The notes below the pieces were generated by a model. It saw nothing but the letters and a program-made list of their open reading frames with translations, did no database searches and had not been told where the DNA came from. DNA of 12,661 nucleotides from an uncultured Roseburia sp. GTDB lineage: Bacteria > Bacillota > Clostridia > Lachnospirales > Lachnospiraceae. Of this stretch, positions 6,903-12,661 are shown piece after piece (position 1 is the stretch's first letter; each line of letters begins with the position of its first letter). The stretch spans positions 1 through 12,661 of the forward strand of contig CAMENQ010000031.1 in the NCBI GenBank assembly GCA_945928585.1. The letters run 5' to 3'. A program made the position numbers and the translations under genes.

Positions 6903-6931
6903 ATTCTACCACATACTGATAATTATATCAA
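6903..6931 (-). promoter_or_regulatory. sigma-70-type promoter of the channel/PocR-MCP cluster
   Basis: TTGATA (6931-6926), a 17-base spacer and TAGAAT (6908-6903) on the minus strand. The leader to the ATG at 6860 is about 37 bases and includes AGGAG. The -35 and spacer contain the inverted repeat TGATA-TAAT-TATCA, which could be an operator half, but it is short and AT-rich. Confidence 0.6.
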
Positions 6932-7009
6932 TAAAAATTCTAAAAATTAAACGGATTTAGGACAAAAATTTAGAATTATCTGAATTCACCATAAACTACT
7001 ATAATATGT

Positions 7010-8461
7010 TTATCTTCCCCGTTCATCAAGGAGCTTTTTCTTCATATCATACAGTCTGTCTGACAAATCCACATATACCTTATGTGGATTAACAAGTCTT
7101 CTTGTTTCATCCCACAGTGTTTCAAGCTCATTCTTGCAATAAGTCTTTATATCATTCACATCCGGAGACTCATATACACATATTCCTTTCTCAAAAATAG
7201 GTACAAGAAGCTCCCTTACTGTGTATTCGCCTGCTTTTAAGGTAGTTTTCTTCCATGTTTCTATAGGATCAAATATCATAAGGTCTTTGTTTTCGTCAAG
7301 TGTCTCATCTGCCAGTGCAATTAAGTCTGCCTTAAGCTTTCCCGTCTCCTTCTCATATAGACGAAATACTGTTTTGTTGCCCGGATTTGTAATCTTTTCC
7401 GTGTTTTCCGACAGCTTTATTTTTGGAATAAACTCACCTGTCTTACTGTCCTGTATGGCTGCTATTTTGTATACACCGCCAAAGGACGGACAGTCACTTG
7501 ATGTTATAAGATTCGTTCCCACTCCCCATGATGTTATCTTTGCTCCCTGGGTTTTTAAACTGTCTATAAGATATTCATCCAAATCACTTGAAGCTGAAAT
7601 AATGGCATCTGTATATCCTGCCTCATCAAGCATTTTTCTTGCTTTCTTTGAAAGGTATGCCAAATCACCGCTGTCAAGTCTGATTCCATACATAGCCGGC
7701 TTTATTCCCTCTGCCTTAAGCTCATCAAACACCTTTATGGCATTCGGTACACCACTTCTTAAAGTGTCATAAGTATCCACCAGTAAAAGGCACGCATCCG
7801 GATAAAGATCAGCATATGTTTTAAATGCCGTATATTCATCCTTAAAACTCATAACCCAGCTGTGGGCATGTGTTCCCTTAAGGGGTACGTTCCATTTCTG
7901 TCCTGTAAGTACGCATGATGTTCCTATGCAGCCTCCTATAACTGCTGCCCTTGCTCCATATACACCTGCATCCGGTCCCTGGGCACGTCTTAAACCAAAT
8001 TCCATTACGCCGTCTCCCTGAGCTGCATACACTACTCTGGAAGCCTTTGTCGCTATAAGGCTCTGATGATTTACTATATTTAAAAGTGCTGTTTCCAAAA
8101 GCTGCGCCTCCATAATAGGTGCAACCACCTTTATAAGAGGCTCCTTCGGAAATACTACGGTGCCCTCCGGTATGGCATAAATATCTCCCGAAAAATGGAA
8201 AGAGCTGAGATACGTCAGAAAATCCTCCTCAAAAATACCCAAACCTCTCAGGTAATCTATTTCCTCATAAGAAAATTTAAGATTTTTAATATAATCAATA
8301 ACCTGTTCCAGTCCACATGCTATGGCATATCCGCTTCCGCTTGGGTTTTTCCTGTAAAATACATCAAACACCACAATTTCGTTTGAATTGCTCTTAAAAT
8401 ATCCCTGCATCATAGTAAGCTCATATAAATCTGTCAATAATGTTAAACTTCTATCGCTCAC
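7010..8461 (-). CDS. pncB: nicotinate phosphoribosyltransferase
   Basis: This cytoplasmic enzyme of NAD salvage couples nicotinate and PRPP to nicotinate mononucleotide with ATP hydrolysis. Family motifs are kept, numbered from the GTG at 8461: TDLYELTMMQGY (10-21), EFGLRRAQGPDAG (154-166), KGTHAHSW (195-202) with the histidine that is phosphorylated in the family, LVDTYDTL (227-234) and GIRLDSGDL (259-267), then GVGTNLITS near 313. It has 483 residues, normal for the family. I prefer the GTG at 8461, 10 bases after AAAGGA; the GTG at 8470 is almost on top of that ribosome site and adds three residues. It lies 87 bases after a pair of membrane-protein genes with no terminator between, so co-transcription is possible. 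I see no strong terminator after it; an AT-rich 5-bp stem near 6996 is too weak to count. Confidence 0.96.
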   Translation of the reverse strand: MSDRSLTLLTDLYELTMMQGYFKSNSNEIVVFDVFYRKNPSGSGYAIACGLEQVIDYIKNLKFSYEEIDYLRGLGIFEEDFLTYLSSFHFSGDIYAIPEGTVVFPKEPLIKVVAPIMEAQLLETALLNIVNHQSLIATKASRVVYAAQGDGVMEFGLRRAQGPDAGVYGARAAVIGGCIGTSCVLTGQKWNVPLKGTHAHSWVMSFKDEYTAFKTYADLYPDACLLLVDTYDTLRSGVPNAIKVFDELKAEGIKPAMYGIRLDSGDLAYLSKKARKMLDEAGYTDAIISASSDLDEYLIDSLKTQGAKITSWGVGTNLITSSDCPSFGGVYKIAAIQDSKTGEFIPKIKLSENTEKITNPGNKTVFRLYEKETGKLKADLIALADETLDENKDLMIFDPIETWKKTTLKAGEYTVRELLVPIFEKGICVYESPDVNDIKTYCKNELETLWDETRRLVNPHKVYVDLSDRLYDMKKKLLDERGR

Positions 8462-8548
8462 TTTTTCCACATCCTTTCTCTCTGCACTCTTTTACGACTT
8501 TGTTTAATCATATGTCTGTTTTCCACCGGCATCATACGTTTGGCATTT

Positions 8549-9250
8549 CTATGTTTCAGGCATTCCGAATGTATCTGTAGCCCTCATGTAAAGCCAGAAC
8601 TTTACAATAAAATATATAATGGAAAAGACCATAAATCCTGAAACTATCCAGTATAATATATCTGCAAAATATATGCCTGCCCTTCCGAAAACCTTAAGAA
8701 CCTTTCCCACAATCATACATACTCCATACAGGTCTGCACTAAATCTTAAGTCCCTTCCTATCTGCATATATTTATAATTGTCTATCTTTTTTGTACATAT
8801 GGCAGTAACTGAATACATAATGGCAACCATAGCCACCACCTGTACGGCGTACAATATAATAAGCGGCATCACCAGATTATTCTGATTGACTGCAAACGGC
8901 AACAGAAGCTCCAGTATGTTAGCGGACATCCCCATAACTGCCATAAATATCCCGCGGTTTCTTGCATTTTTTTTGTCTACATGACTTCCCTTAAGAAAAA
9001 GCAGACCTCCGATTATAAGCAGGTATCCTACAGGATCAAACAACACGTCAACAGCCAGCTTCGTTCCTACAAACGTGGTGACAATCTGGGTTTTGGCGTA
9101 TACTCCCAAGCCTTCATTATTACCCATAACAAATCCATAGCTTATTCCTGTATCTATATTTATAATTAACGCGGCAAGAAAAATGCCGGCAAGAATCATA
9201 TACATATAAGATTTTATATTCTTTCTTACTGCTAAAGCATTTTCTTTCAT
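8549..9250 (-). CDS. six-helix membrane protein B of a paralogous pair, unknown function
   Basis: The 233-residue protein has hydrophobic helices at about 15-32, 70-88, 101-120, 127-152, 170-188 and 197-222, and an extracytoplasmic loop of about 35 residues after helix 1. I do not recognise the family. It resembles the protein encoded just upstream in layout and in small motifs: VDVLFDPVGYLLII (67-80) against FDIVPDLLGFIIL, and LLPFAVNQNNLVMPL (116-130) against LMPFFLNGMPL. A charged KKNARNRG stretch (93-100) lies between helices 2 and 3. The ATG follows AGGAGG by 8 bases, and that site overlaps the stop of the upstream gene's region, so the two are probably made together, perhaps as a heteromeric complex. 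The basic linkers suggest cytoplasmic loops. Confidence 0.85.
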   Translation of the reverse strand: MKENALAVRKNIKSYMYMILAGIFLAALIINIDTGISYGFVMGNNEGLGVYAKTQIVTTFVGTKLAVDVLFDPVGYLLIIGGLLFLKGSHVDKKNARNRGIFMAVMGMSANILELLLPFAVNQNNLVMPLIILYAVQVVAMVAIMYSVTAICTKKIDNYKYMQIGRDLRFSADLYGVCMIVGKVLKVFGRAGIYFADILYWIVSGFMVFSIIYFIVKFWLYMRATDTFGMPET

Positions 9251-9263
9251 CAGTACCCCCTCC

Positions 9264-9995
9264 TTACTCTCCTATTACCTTTTCCTTTATTATAAAATCA
9301 CTTTCTCTCATAATAAAATAATAATATAATGCACTGACACCAAGCAACAATATTTCATATACCACAAGTAATGCAGGAGAAATAATGGCTATCCATCTTA
9401 AAACACACAAAACCGCACTTAAAACAACAGTTCCAAACCACGCTATGGATATGGCACGTCTTGCCGTTTTATGTTCAAAGCCTGACAATGTGTCACATAT
9501 ACCACATATAAACACATAGCCTACTATAACCTCCGTTCCGTACATAGCTATGGCAAGCCAGAAACTCATATAAGAAAGAGGCATACCATTCAGGAAAAAC
9601 GGCATAAGATGAATAAATACATACAAACCTGCTCCAAACCACGACATAAGTGATGCTATAGAAAACAGCCTGCTAAATTCTGCCATTTTCCTTAAAAATA
9701 TTGCCAGTATAATAAATCCAAGTAAATCAGGCACAATATCAAATGTAAGCTGATAATATACATCCCCCATAAACATACCGTCAACATCACTTGTATCACA
9801 GCCTGCCCCGTACATATAATTCAATGAATATACCTGAAATTCAAGGCTGTATCCGCTGTCTGTCTTATATGCAGGATACGGATTTATTCCGCCTAAGGAT
9901 ATGTTCTGATCAAACATAATAAAGAAAAAGCCTATAATAACCCATATCAACAGCCATTTTTTTTTGCTAATATTTTTAAACATTTTTCCTCTCAT
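9264..9995 (-). CDS. six-helix membrane protein A of a paralogous pair, unknown function
   Basis: The 243-residue protein begins with a short basic stretch (KNISKKK, 7-13) and an N-terminal helix (about 13-29). It has an extracytoplasmic loop of about 55 residues rich in Tyr, Asp and Gly (30-85), then five helices at about 86-101, 108-133, 142-168, 180-202 and 205-228. It is probably distantly homologous to the product of the next gene, 13 bases downstream. I do not recognise a known family. The ATG at 9995 has only a weak ribosome site (GGCGGA, directly adjacent); the in-frame ATG at 9983 follows AGAGGA closely and is a plausible alternative that removes four residues. The upstream hairpin at 10047-10079 separates it from the preceding gene, so it should have its own promoter, but I found no convincing one. 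Confidence 0.84.
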   Translation of the reverse strand: MRGKMFKNISKKKWLLIWVIIGFFFIMFDQNISLGGINPYPAYKTDSGYSLEFQVYSLNYMYGAGCDTSDVDGMFMGDVYYQLTFDIVPDLLGFIILAIFLRKMAEFSRLFSIASLMSWFGAGLYVFIHLMPFFLNGMPLSYMSFWLAIAMYGTEVIVGYVFICGICDTLSGFEHKTARRAISIAWFGTVVLSAVLCVLRWIAIISPALLVVYEILLLGVSALYYYFIMRESDFIIKEKVIGE

Positions 9996-10046
9996 TCCGC
10001 CGCTTAAACGGCAACTACACCATCTTATTTTCCATAAATACTACAA

Positions 10047-10079
10047 GACGCTTACTGCACCCTTACTGCAATAAGCGTC
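10047..10079 (-). terminator. hairpin terminator, possibly bidirectional
   Basis: The arms GACGCTTA (10047-10054) and its complement (10072-10079) pair for 8 bp. After one C-A mismatch a further 4 bp (TGCA/TGCA) form around a 7-base loop. It lies 21 bases past the stop of the gene at 10101-10580. The T-tract on the minus strand is weak (TTGTAGTATTT); on the plus strand ATTTTATTA follows. The loop region also holds a direct repeat of TTACTGCA. Confidence 0.6.
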
Positions 10080-10100
10080 ATTTTATTACTTAATCACTGA

Positions 10101-10580
10101 CTATTTTCCTGCTTTTTTTGCTTCCTTAGCCTTCTGCTTTGCTTCTTTCTTTGCAAGCTTTTCTGCAGCCTTACGTTTTTTAGGATCTGTCTCCACTATA
10201 GGTCCTCTTATACGTTTTGCCGATGTTACATATATACCACTGACAGATGCCTTAACCTCCTGCTTTGGCGCAAGTGTCTCAAATACTTTCTGGTCGCATA
10301 TAAGTGACATAACCTTCGGTCCTACCTTTACCTTAAGGATAGGGAGCTTAGCCCTGCGCATAAGCTTAGGCGTCTGTTCCAAAACTATCTTCGGCAGACC
10401 TGCCTCCGTAAGCTTCATCATTTTTTTATCAATGATAAAGAAATTCATGGTCTGTGCTGCTGCTTCAATGGATGCCTGCTGTGACTCCTGCTTTTTCTGC
10501 AGTCTTTTTCCTAATATAACCAGCACAAGTAAAATCACCACAAGCACTGCCAATACTATCATAAATATTTTAAAAAACAT
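10101..10580 (-). CDS. single-pass membrane protein with Lys/Ala-rich tail, unknown function
   Basis: The 159-residue protein has one N-terminal hydrophobic helix (about 3-23) followed by a basic stretch (GKRLQKK), so it is probably anchored with the rest in the cytoplasm. A central domain (about 38-127) has mixed alpha/beta-like sequence and no motif I know. The tail (about 134-159) is almost all Lys, Ala and Glu and is likely a charged helix or a nucleic-acid or membrane-surface contact. The ATG is 5 bases after AGGAGG. It follows the acyltransferase gene by 72 bases and is closed by the hairpin at 10047-10079. Its place after PlsC suggests an envelope role, but this is weak inference. Confidence 0.82.
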   Translation of the reverse strand: MFFKIFMIVLAVLVVILLVLVILGKRLQKKQESQQASIEAAAQTMNFFIIDKKMMKLTEAGLPKIVLEQTPKLMRRAKLPILKVKVGPKVMSLICDQKVFETLAPKQEVKASVSGIYVTSAKRIRGPIVETDPKKRKAAEKLAKKEAKQKAKEAKKAGK

Positions 10581-10592
10581 ATTTTCCTCCTG

Positions 10593-10658
10593 CTAATATC
10601 ACATTATCATAACTTTGTCAAACAGATACATTTTATCATCATATGTCAGAATTTACAA
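10593..10658 (-). promoter_or_regulatory. candidate promoters of the 159-aa membrane protein gene
   Basis: Two overlapping sigma-70-like pairs occur on the minus strand. TTGTAA (10658-10653), 17 bases, TAAAAT (10635-10630) overlaps the end of plsC. TTGACA (10621-10616), 17 bases, TATTAG (10598-10593) has the better -35, but its start point would fall inside the ribosome site, so the first is more likely. Chance matches are common in AT-rich DNA. Confidence 0.35.
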
Positions 10659-11387
10659 TAAATTTTTATTGTTTTCCAACATTGTTTTTATTTCATCATG
10701 TACCATTGCACCTAAATGCTTCTTCTGCTCCTTATCAAGCGTATCCATATATATAGGTTTTCCAAACTCTACTACAACATTTGCTTTCTTTATCCACGGA
10801 AAATGGTCCTCAAATATGGCACTTGTATTATTAAATGATACCGGCACTACAGGCACATTTGCCTTTTCTGCCATCTTAAGGCTTCCCTCCTTAAATTCCC
10901 TTAAGGAATCGTCTGTCTTACCTCTTGTTCCCTCCGGAAAAATAAAAATGGAAATGCCGTTTTTCAGGCTGTCTACTCCCTCAAGTACCATTTTCATTCC
11001 TGCCCTTATATCACTCCTGTCAAGGAACAGGCAATGCATACGTTTCATCCAGCCTGCCAGAATAGGAACCTTCTTAATTTCTTTTTTGGAAACAAAGCCG
11101 CAAAGTGGTTTTACAAGTGTATAGCCTATAACAATATCAAAATAGCTTCTATGATTTGATGTATAAAGAACTGCTGTATCATCAGGTATATTTTCAAGTC
11201 CCTTTACGGTAATTTTTGCTCCGGACAAAAATTTCATAACTCTTAGTCCCCATGTAACTATTGCAAAACTCATTCTGTCCTTAAGATTTTTGTTGAACTT
11301 TCCTACTATAGCCAAAAAAACAAAAATAATAAGACTAACAAGTAAATATATAATTAAAAACAAGCCAATTAAAACAAATCTAATCAT
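10653..11387 (-). CDS. plsC: 1-acyl-sn-glycerol-3-phosphate acyltransferase
   Basis: The 244-residue protein has an N-terminal membrane helix (about 5-28) and a PlsC acyltransferase domain. The catalytic NHRSYFD (78-84) fits NHxxxxD with His79 and Asp84, and FPEGTRG (150-156) is the glycerol-phosphate binding motif. It transfers an acyl group to lysophosphatidic acid at the cytoplasmic membrane face to make phosphatidic acid. The ATG overlaps the stop of the upstream DUF1934 gene as ATGA, with GGAG in the upstream gene's last codons, so translation is coupled. The exact acceptor cannot be fixed from sequence, since related acyltransferases share both motifs. Confidence 0.93.
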   Translation of the reverse strand: MIRFVLIGLFLIIYLLVSLIIFVFLAIVGKFNKNLKDRMSFAIVTWGLRVMKFLSGAKITVKGLENIPDDTAVLYTSNHRSYFDIVIGYTLVKPLCGFVSKKEIKKVPILAGWMKRMHCLFLDRSDIRAGMKMVLEGVDSLKNGISIFIFPEGTRGKTDDSLREFKEGSLKMAEKANVPVVPVSFNNTSAIFEDHFPWIKKANVVVEFGKPIYMDTLDKEQKKHLGAMVHDEIKTMLENNKNLL

Positions 11388-11845
11388 AGCTCCGCTCCTT
11401 TCACCTTACTGACTATATTCATCTCTATCTGATTATCAGATAAATGTTCATAATTCATCTCCATAGCATAATCAATGTGTACATTTATTTCGTCTTCCTT
11501 ATGCTCAACTGATATGCGGTTTGCGTGAAATCCTAACATAAAGCTTCCATAATCAGTTTCATAGCATGAAATATGATTCTTCCCCTCCTCGAAAAGGAGT
11601 GTCGCCTCTATGGTTCCTTTCTTTTTTACCTCTACACGTGGAATACCGGCTATGTCACTGATTTTTAAAATATTAGACACCGGCCTCATGCTGTCATCCA
11701 TTATTTCATCATACTTTATATAATGTTTTCCATTTCTGAAATAATATGTACCATTGCATACTACTTCCATGGAATCAGCTTCATTATCTCCAAACTGTAA
11801 CCCTTTTACGGTAACTAAAACATCCTTTGTCATTTTAATCTCCAT
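11384..11845 (-). CDS. DUF1934 family protein (YwiB-like)
   Basis: The 153-residue soluble protein has alternating beta-strand patterns throughout (for example VLVTVKGLQ near 9-17 and GTYYFRNGKHYIKYDE near 32-47), consistent with the calycin-like barrel fold expected of DUF1934. The biochemical role of the family is unknown. The start at 11845 has AGAGGA 8 bases upstream, inside the end of murI; the ATG at 11833 follows GGAG by 6 bases and would remove four residues. It starts one base after the murI stop and overlaps the plsC start by four bases, so it is the middle gene of a tightly packed unit. Confidence 0.82.
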   Translation of the reverse strand: MEIKMTKDVLVTVKGLQFGDNEADSMEVVCNGTYYFRNGKHYIKYDEIMDDSMRPVSNILKISDIAGIPRVEVKKKGTIEATLLFEEGKNHISCYETDYGSFMLGFHANRISVEHKEDEINVHIDYAMEMNYEHLSDNQIEMNIVSKVKGAEL

Positions 11846-11846
11846 T

Positions 11847-12661
11847 CTAATATTCCTCTATATTTATCTGAGTAGCCTTCTCTACTTCTATAGGCATAAT
11901 GGAATTGGCAAACTCTATAAATTTTCTCGGTGCATCACTGACATAAAAATCATACATATCAGGTTTTGGTATAAGGTCTGCCTTTGAAGCTATGCCTTTT
12001 TCCTCCAGAAGCTTTTTAAGACTTATGGCAGTTTCATACGCAGGATTTACGAGGAAAACATCCTCACCCATAGTCTTCATAATAGTGCTTCTAATCAAAG
12101 GATAATGAGTACAGCCCATAATAAGTGTATCTATGTTTCTGTCCTTAAACTCGCTTAAATACCTGTATGCCACTTCGTCAGTTACGGTATCGTGAAGCCA
12201 GCCCTCCTCTACAAGTGATACGAAAAGAGGACATGCCTTTCCTAATACTATGGCTTCCTTATCATACTCATGTATAACCTCAGAGTATATTGCACTGCGG
12301 ATAGTTCCCTCTGTGCCTATTACACCGATTCGTTTTGTTTTTGTATTTTCCACGGCAGTCTTTGCACCGGGTCTTATTACTCCTATAATAGGAATATCAA
12401 ACTCTTTTTCCAGTTCCTCCAAGGCAAAGGCACTTGCAGTATTGCAGGCTACCACTATAGCCTTTACGTTTTTCGTAAGAAGAAATCTGACTATCTGCCT
12501 TGAATACCTTATAACGGTTTCCTTGGATTTGCTACCATATGGAACTCTGGCTGTATCTCCAAAATATACTATTTTTTCATTTGGTAATTGTCTTAAAATC
12601 TCTCTTGCTACAGTAAGCCCTCCGCGTCCTGAATCAAAAACGCCTATAGGTGCACTGTTAA
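11847..12661 (-). CDS. murI: glutamate racemase (5' end outside the window)
   Basis: The reading frame runs open to the right edge (first whole codon at 12659), giving 270 residues; only a few N-terminal residues should be missing, because the family usually starts just before IGVFDSG. The enzyme interconverts L- and D-glutamate without a cofactor and supplies D-Glu for peptidoglycan. Both catalytic cysteines are present: VVACNTAS (Cys72 of the visible part) and GCTHYPL (Cys183). IGVFDSGRGGLTV (5-17) and YFGDTARVPYGSKS (32-45) form the expected substrate-site segments. The GTG at 12455 is internal and would remove the first catalytic half, so it is not the start. It leads the unit murI-DUF1934-plsC, linking wall and lipid synthesis genes. 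Confidence 0.95.
   Translation of the reverse strand, partial: NSAPIGVFDSGRGGLTVAREILRQLPNEKIVYFGDTARVPYGSKSKETVIRYSRQIVRFLLTKNVKAIVVACNTASAFALEELEKEFDIPIIGVIRPGAKTAVENTKTKRIGVIGTEGTIRSAIYSEVIHEYDKEAIVLGKACPLFVSLVEEGWLHDTVTDEVAYRYLSEFKDRNIDTLIMGCTHYPLIRSTIMKTMGEDVFLVNPAYETAISLKKLLEEKGIASKADLIPKPDMYDFYVSDAPRKFIEFANSIMPIEVEKATQINIEEY

Noticed and set aside
7221..7772. Plus-strand frame of 183 codons inside pncB
   Set aside because: It lies opposite a fully conserved pncB segment and has no recognisable domain.
10655..10672. AT-rich inverted repeat ACAATAA/TTATTGT
   Set aside because: It has seven mostly A-T pairs and lies in the last codons of plsC; too weak for a terminator.
10615..11124. 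Plus-strand frame of 169 codons opposite plsC
   Set aside because: It is antisense to the conserved acyltransferase motifs and lacks a ribosome site; it is a shadow frame.

Overview
The window looks like chromosomal DNA of a low-GC Firmicute, most likely a Lachnospiraceae/Clostridia member. The basis is AT-rich DNA, strong AGGAGG-type ribosome sites, TTG and GTG starts, cytosolic chemoreceptors with PocR sensor domains, and house-keeping proteins (MurI, DUF1934, PlsC, PncB) of Firmicute type. Every gene I can support lies on the minus strand, so transcription runs from the right edge to the left. No RNA gene, CRISPR array, insertion sequence or prophage part is visible.

Right to left: (i) 12661-10101 is a cell-envelope cluster: glutamate racemase (murI, 5' end outside the window), a DUF1934 protein, a PlsC acyltransferase, and a 159-aa single-pass membrane protein, followed by a hairpin at 10047-10079. 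(ii) 9995-7010 holds two adjacent six-helix membrane proteins that look like distant paralogues of each other, then nicotinate phosphoribosyltransferase (pncB). (iii) 6931-4255 starts with a sigma-70-type promoter and carries a divergent aquaporin-family channel with altered NPA motifs and two near-duplicate soluble PocR-MCP chemoreceptors, ending at a hairpin at 4255-4283. This suggests uptake and sensing of a small polyol, by inference from PocR of the propanediol pathway. (iv) 4172-1538 is an AgrA/AgrC-like signalling operon: a LytTR response regulator and two membrane histidine-kinase-like proteins, closed by a terminator. (v) 1-1309 is a large polytopic membrane protein truncated by the left edge.

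The most unusual part is regions iv and v. The two kinase-like proteins are degenerate in complementary ways. The first has the phosphoacceptor motif FRHDxxxH but no glycine box in its ATPase domain. The second has intact N and G boxes (NLMDNAIEG, HGLGL) but no histidine in its dimerisation region. Their genes lie in the same reading frame, separated only by a UAG codon directly after a run of nine Gs. In front of the regulator gene, and twice in front of the polytopic membrane protein gene, there is a 9-12-9 direct repeat (TTAATTTTG, 12 bases, then CCAGTTTTG or a close variant) with a TATAAT box 31-32 bases downstream. This matches LytTR operator geometry. It predicts a closed circuit in which the regulator activates its own operon and the neighbouring membrane protein. 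No AgrB or AgrD gene is in the window, so the signal is unknown.
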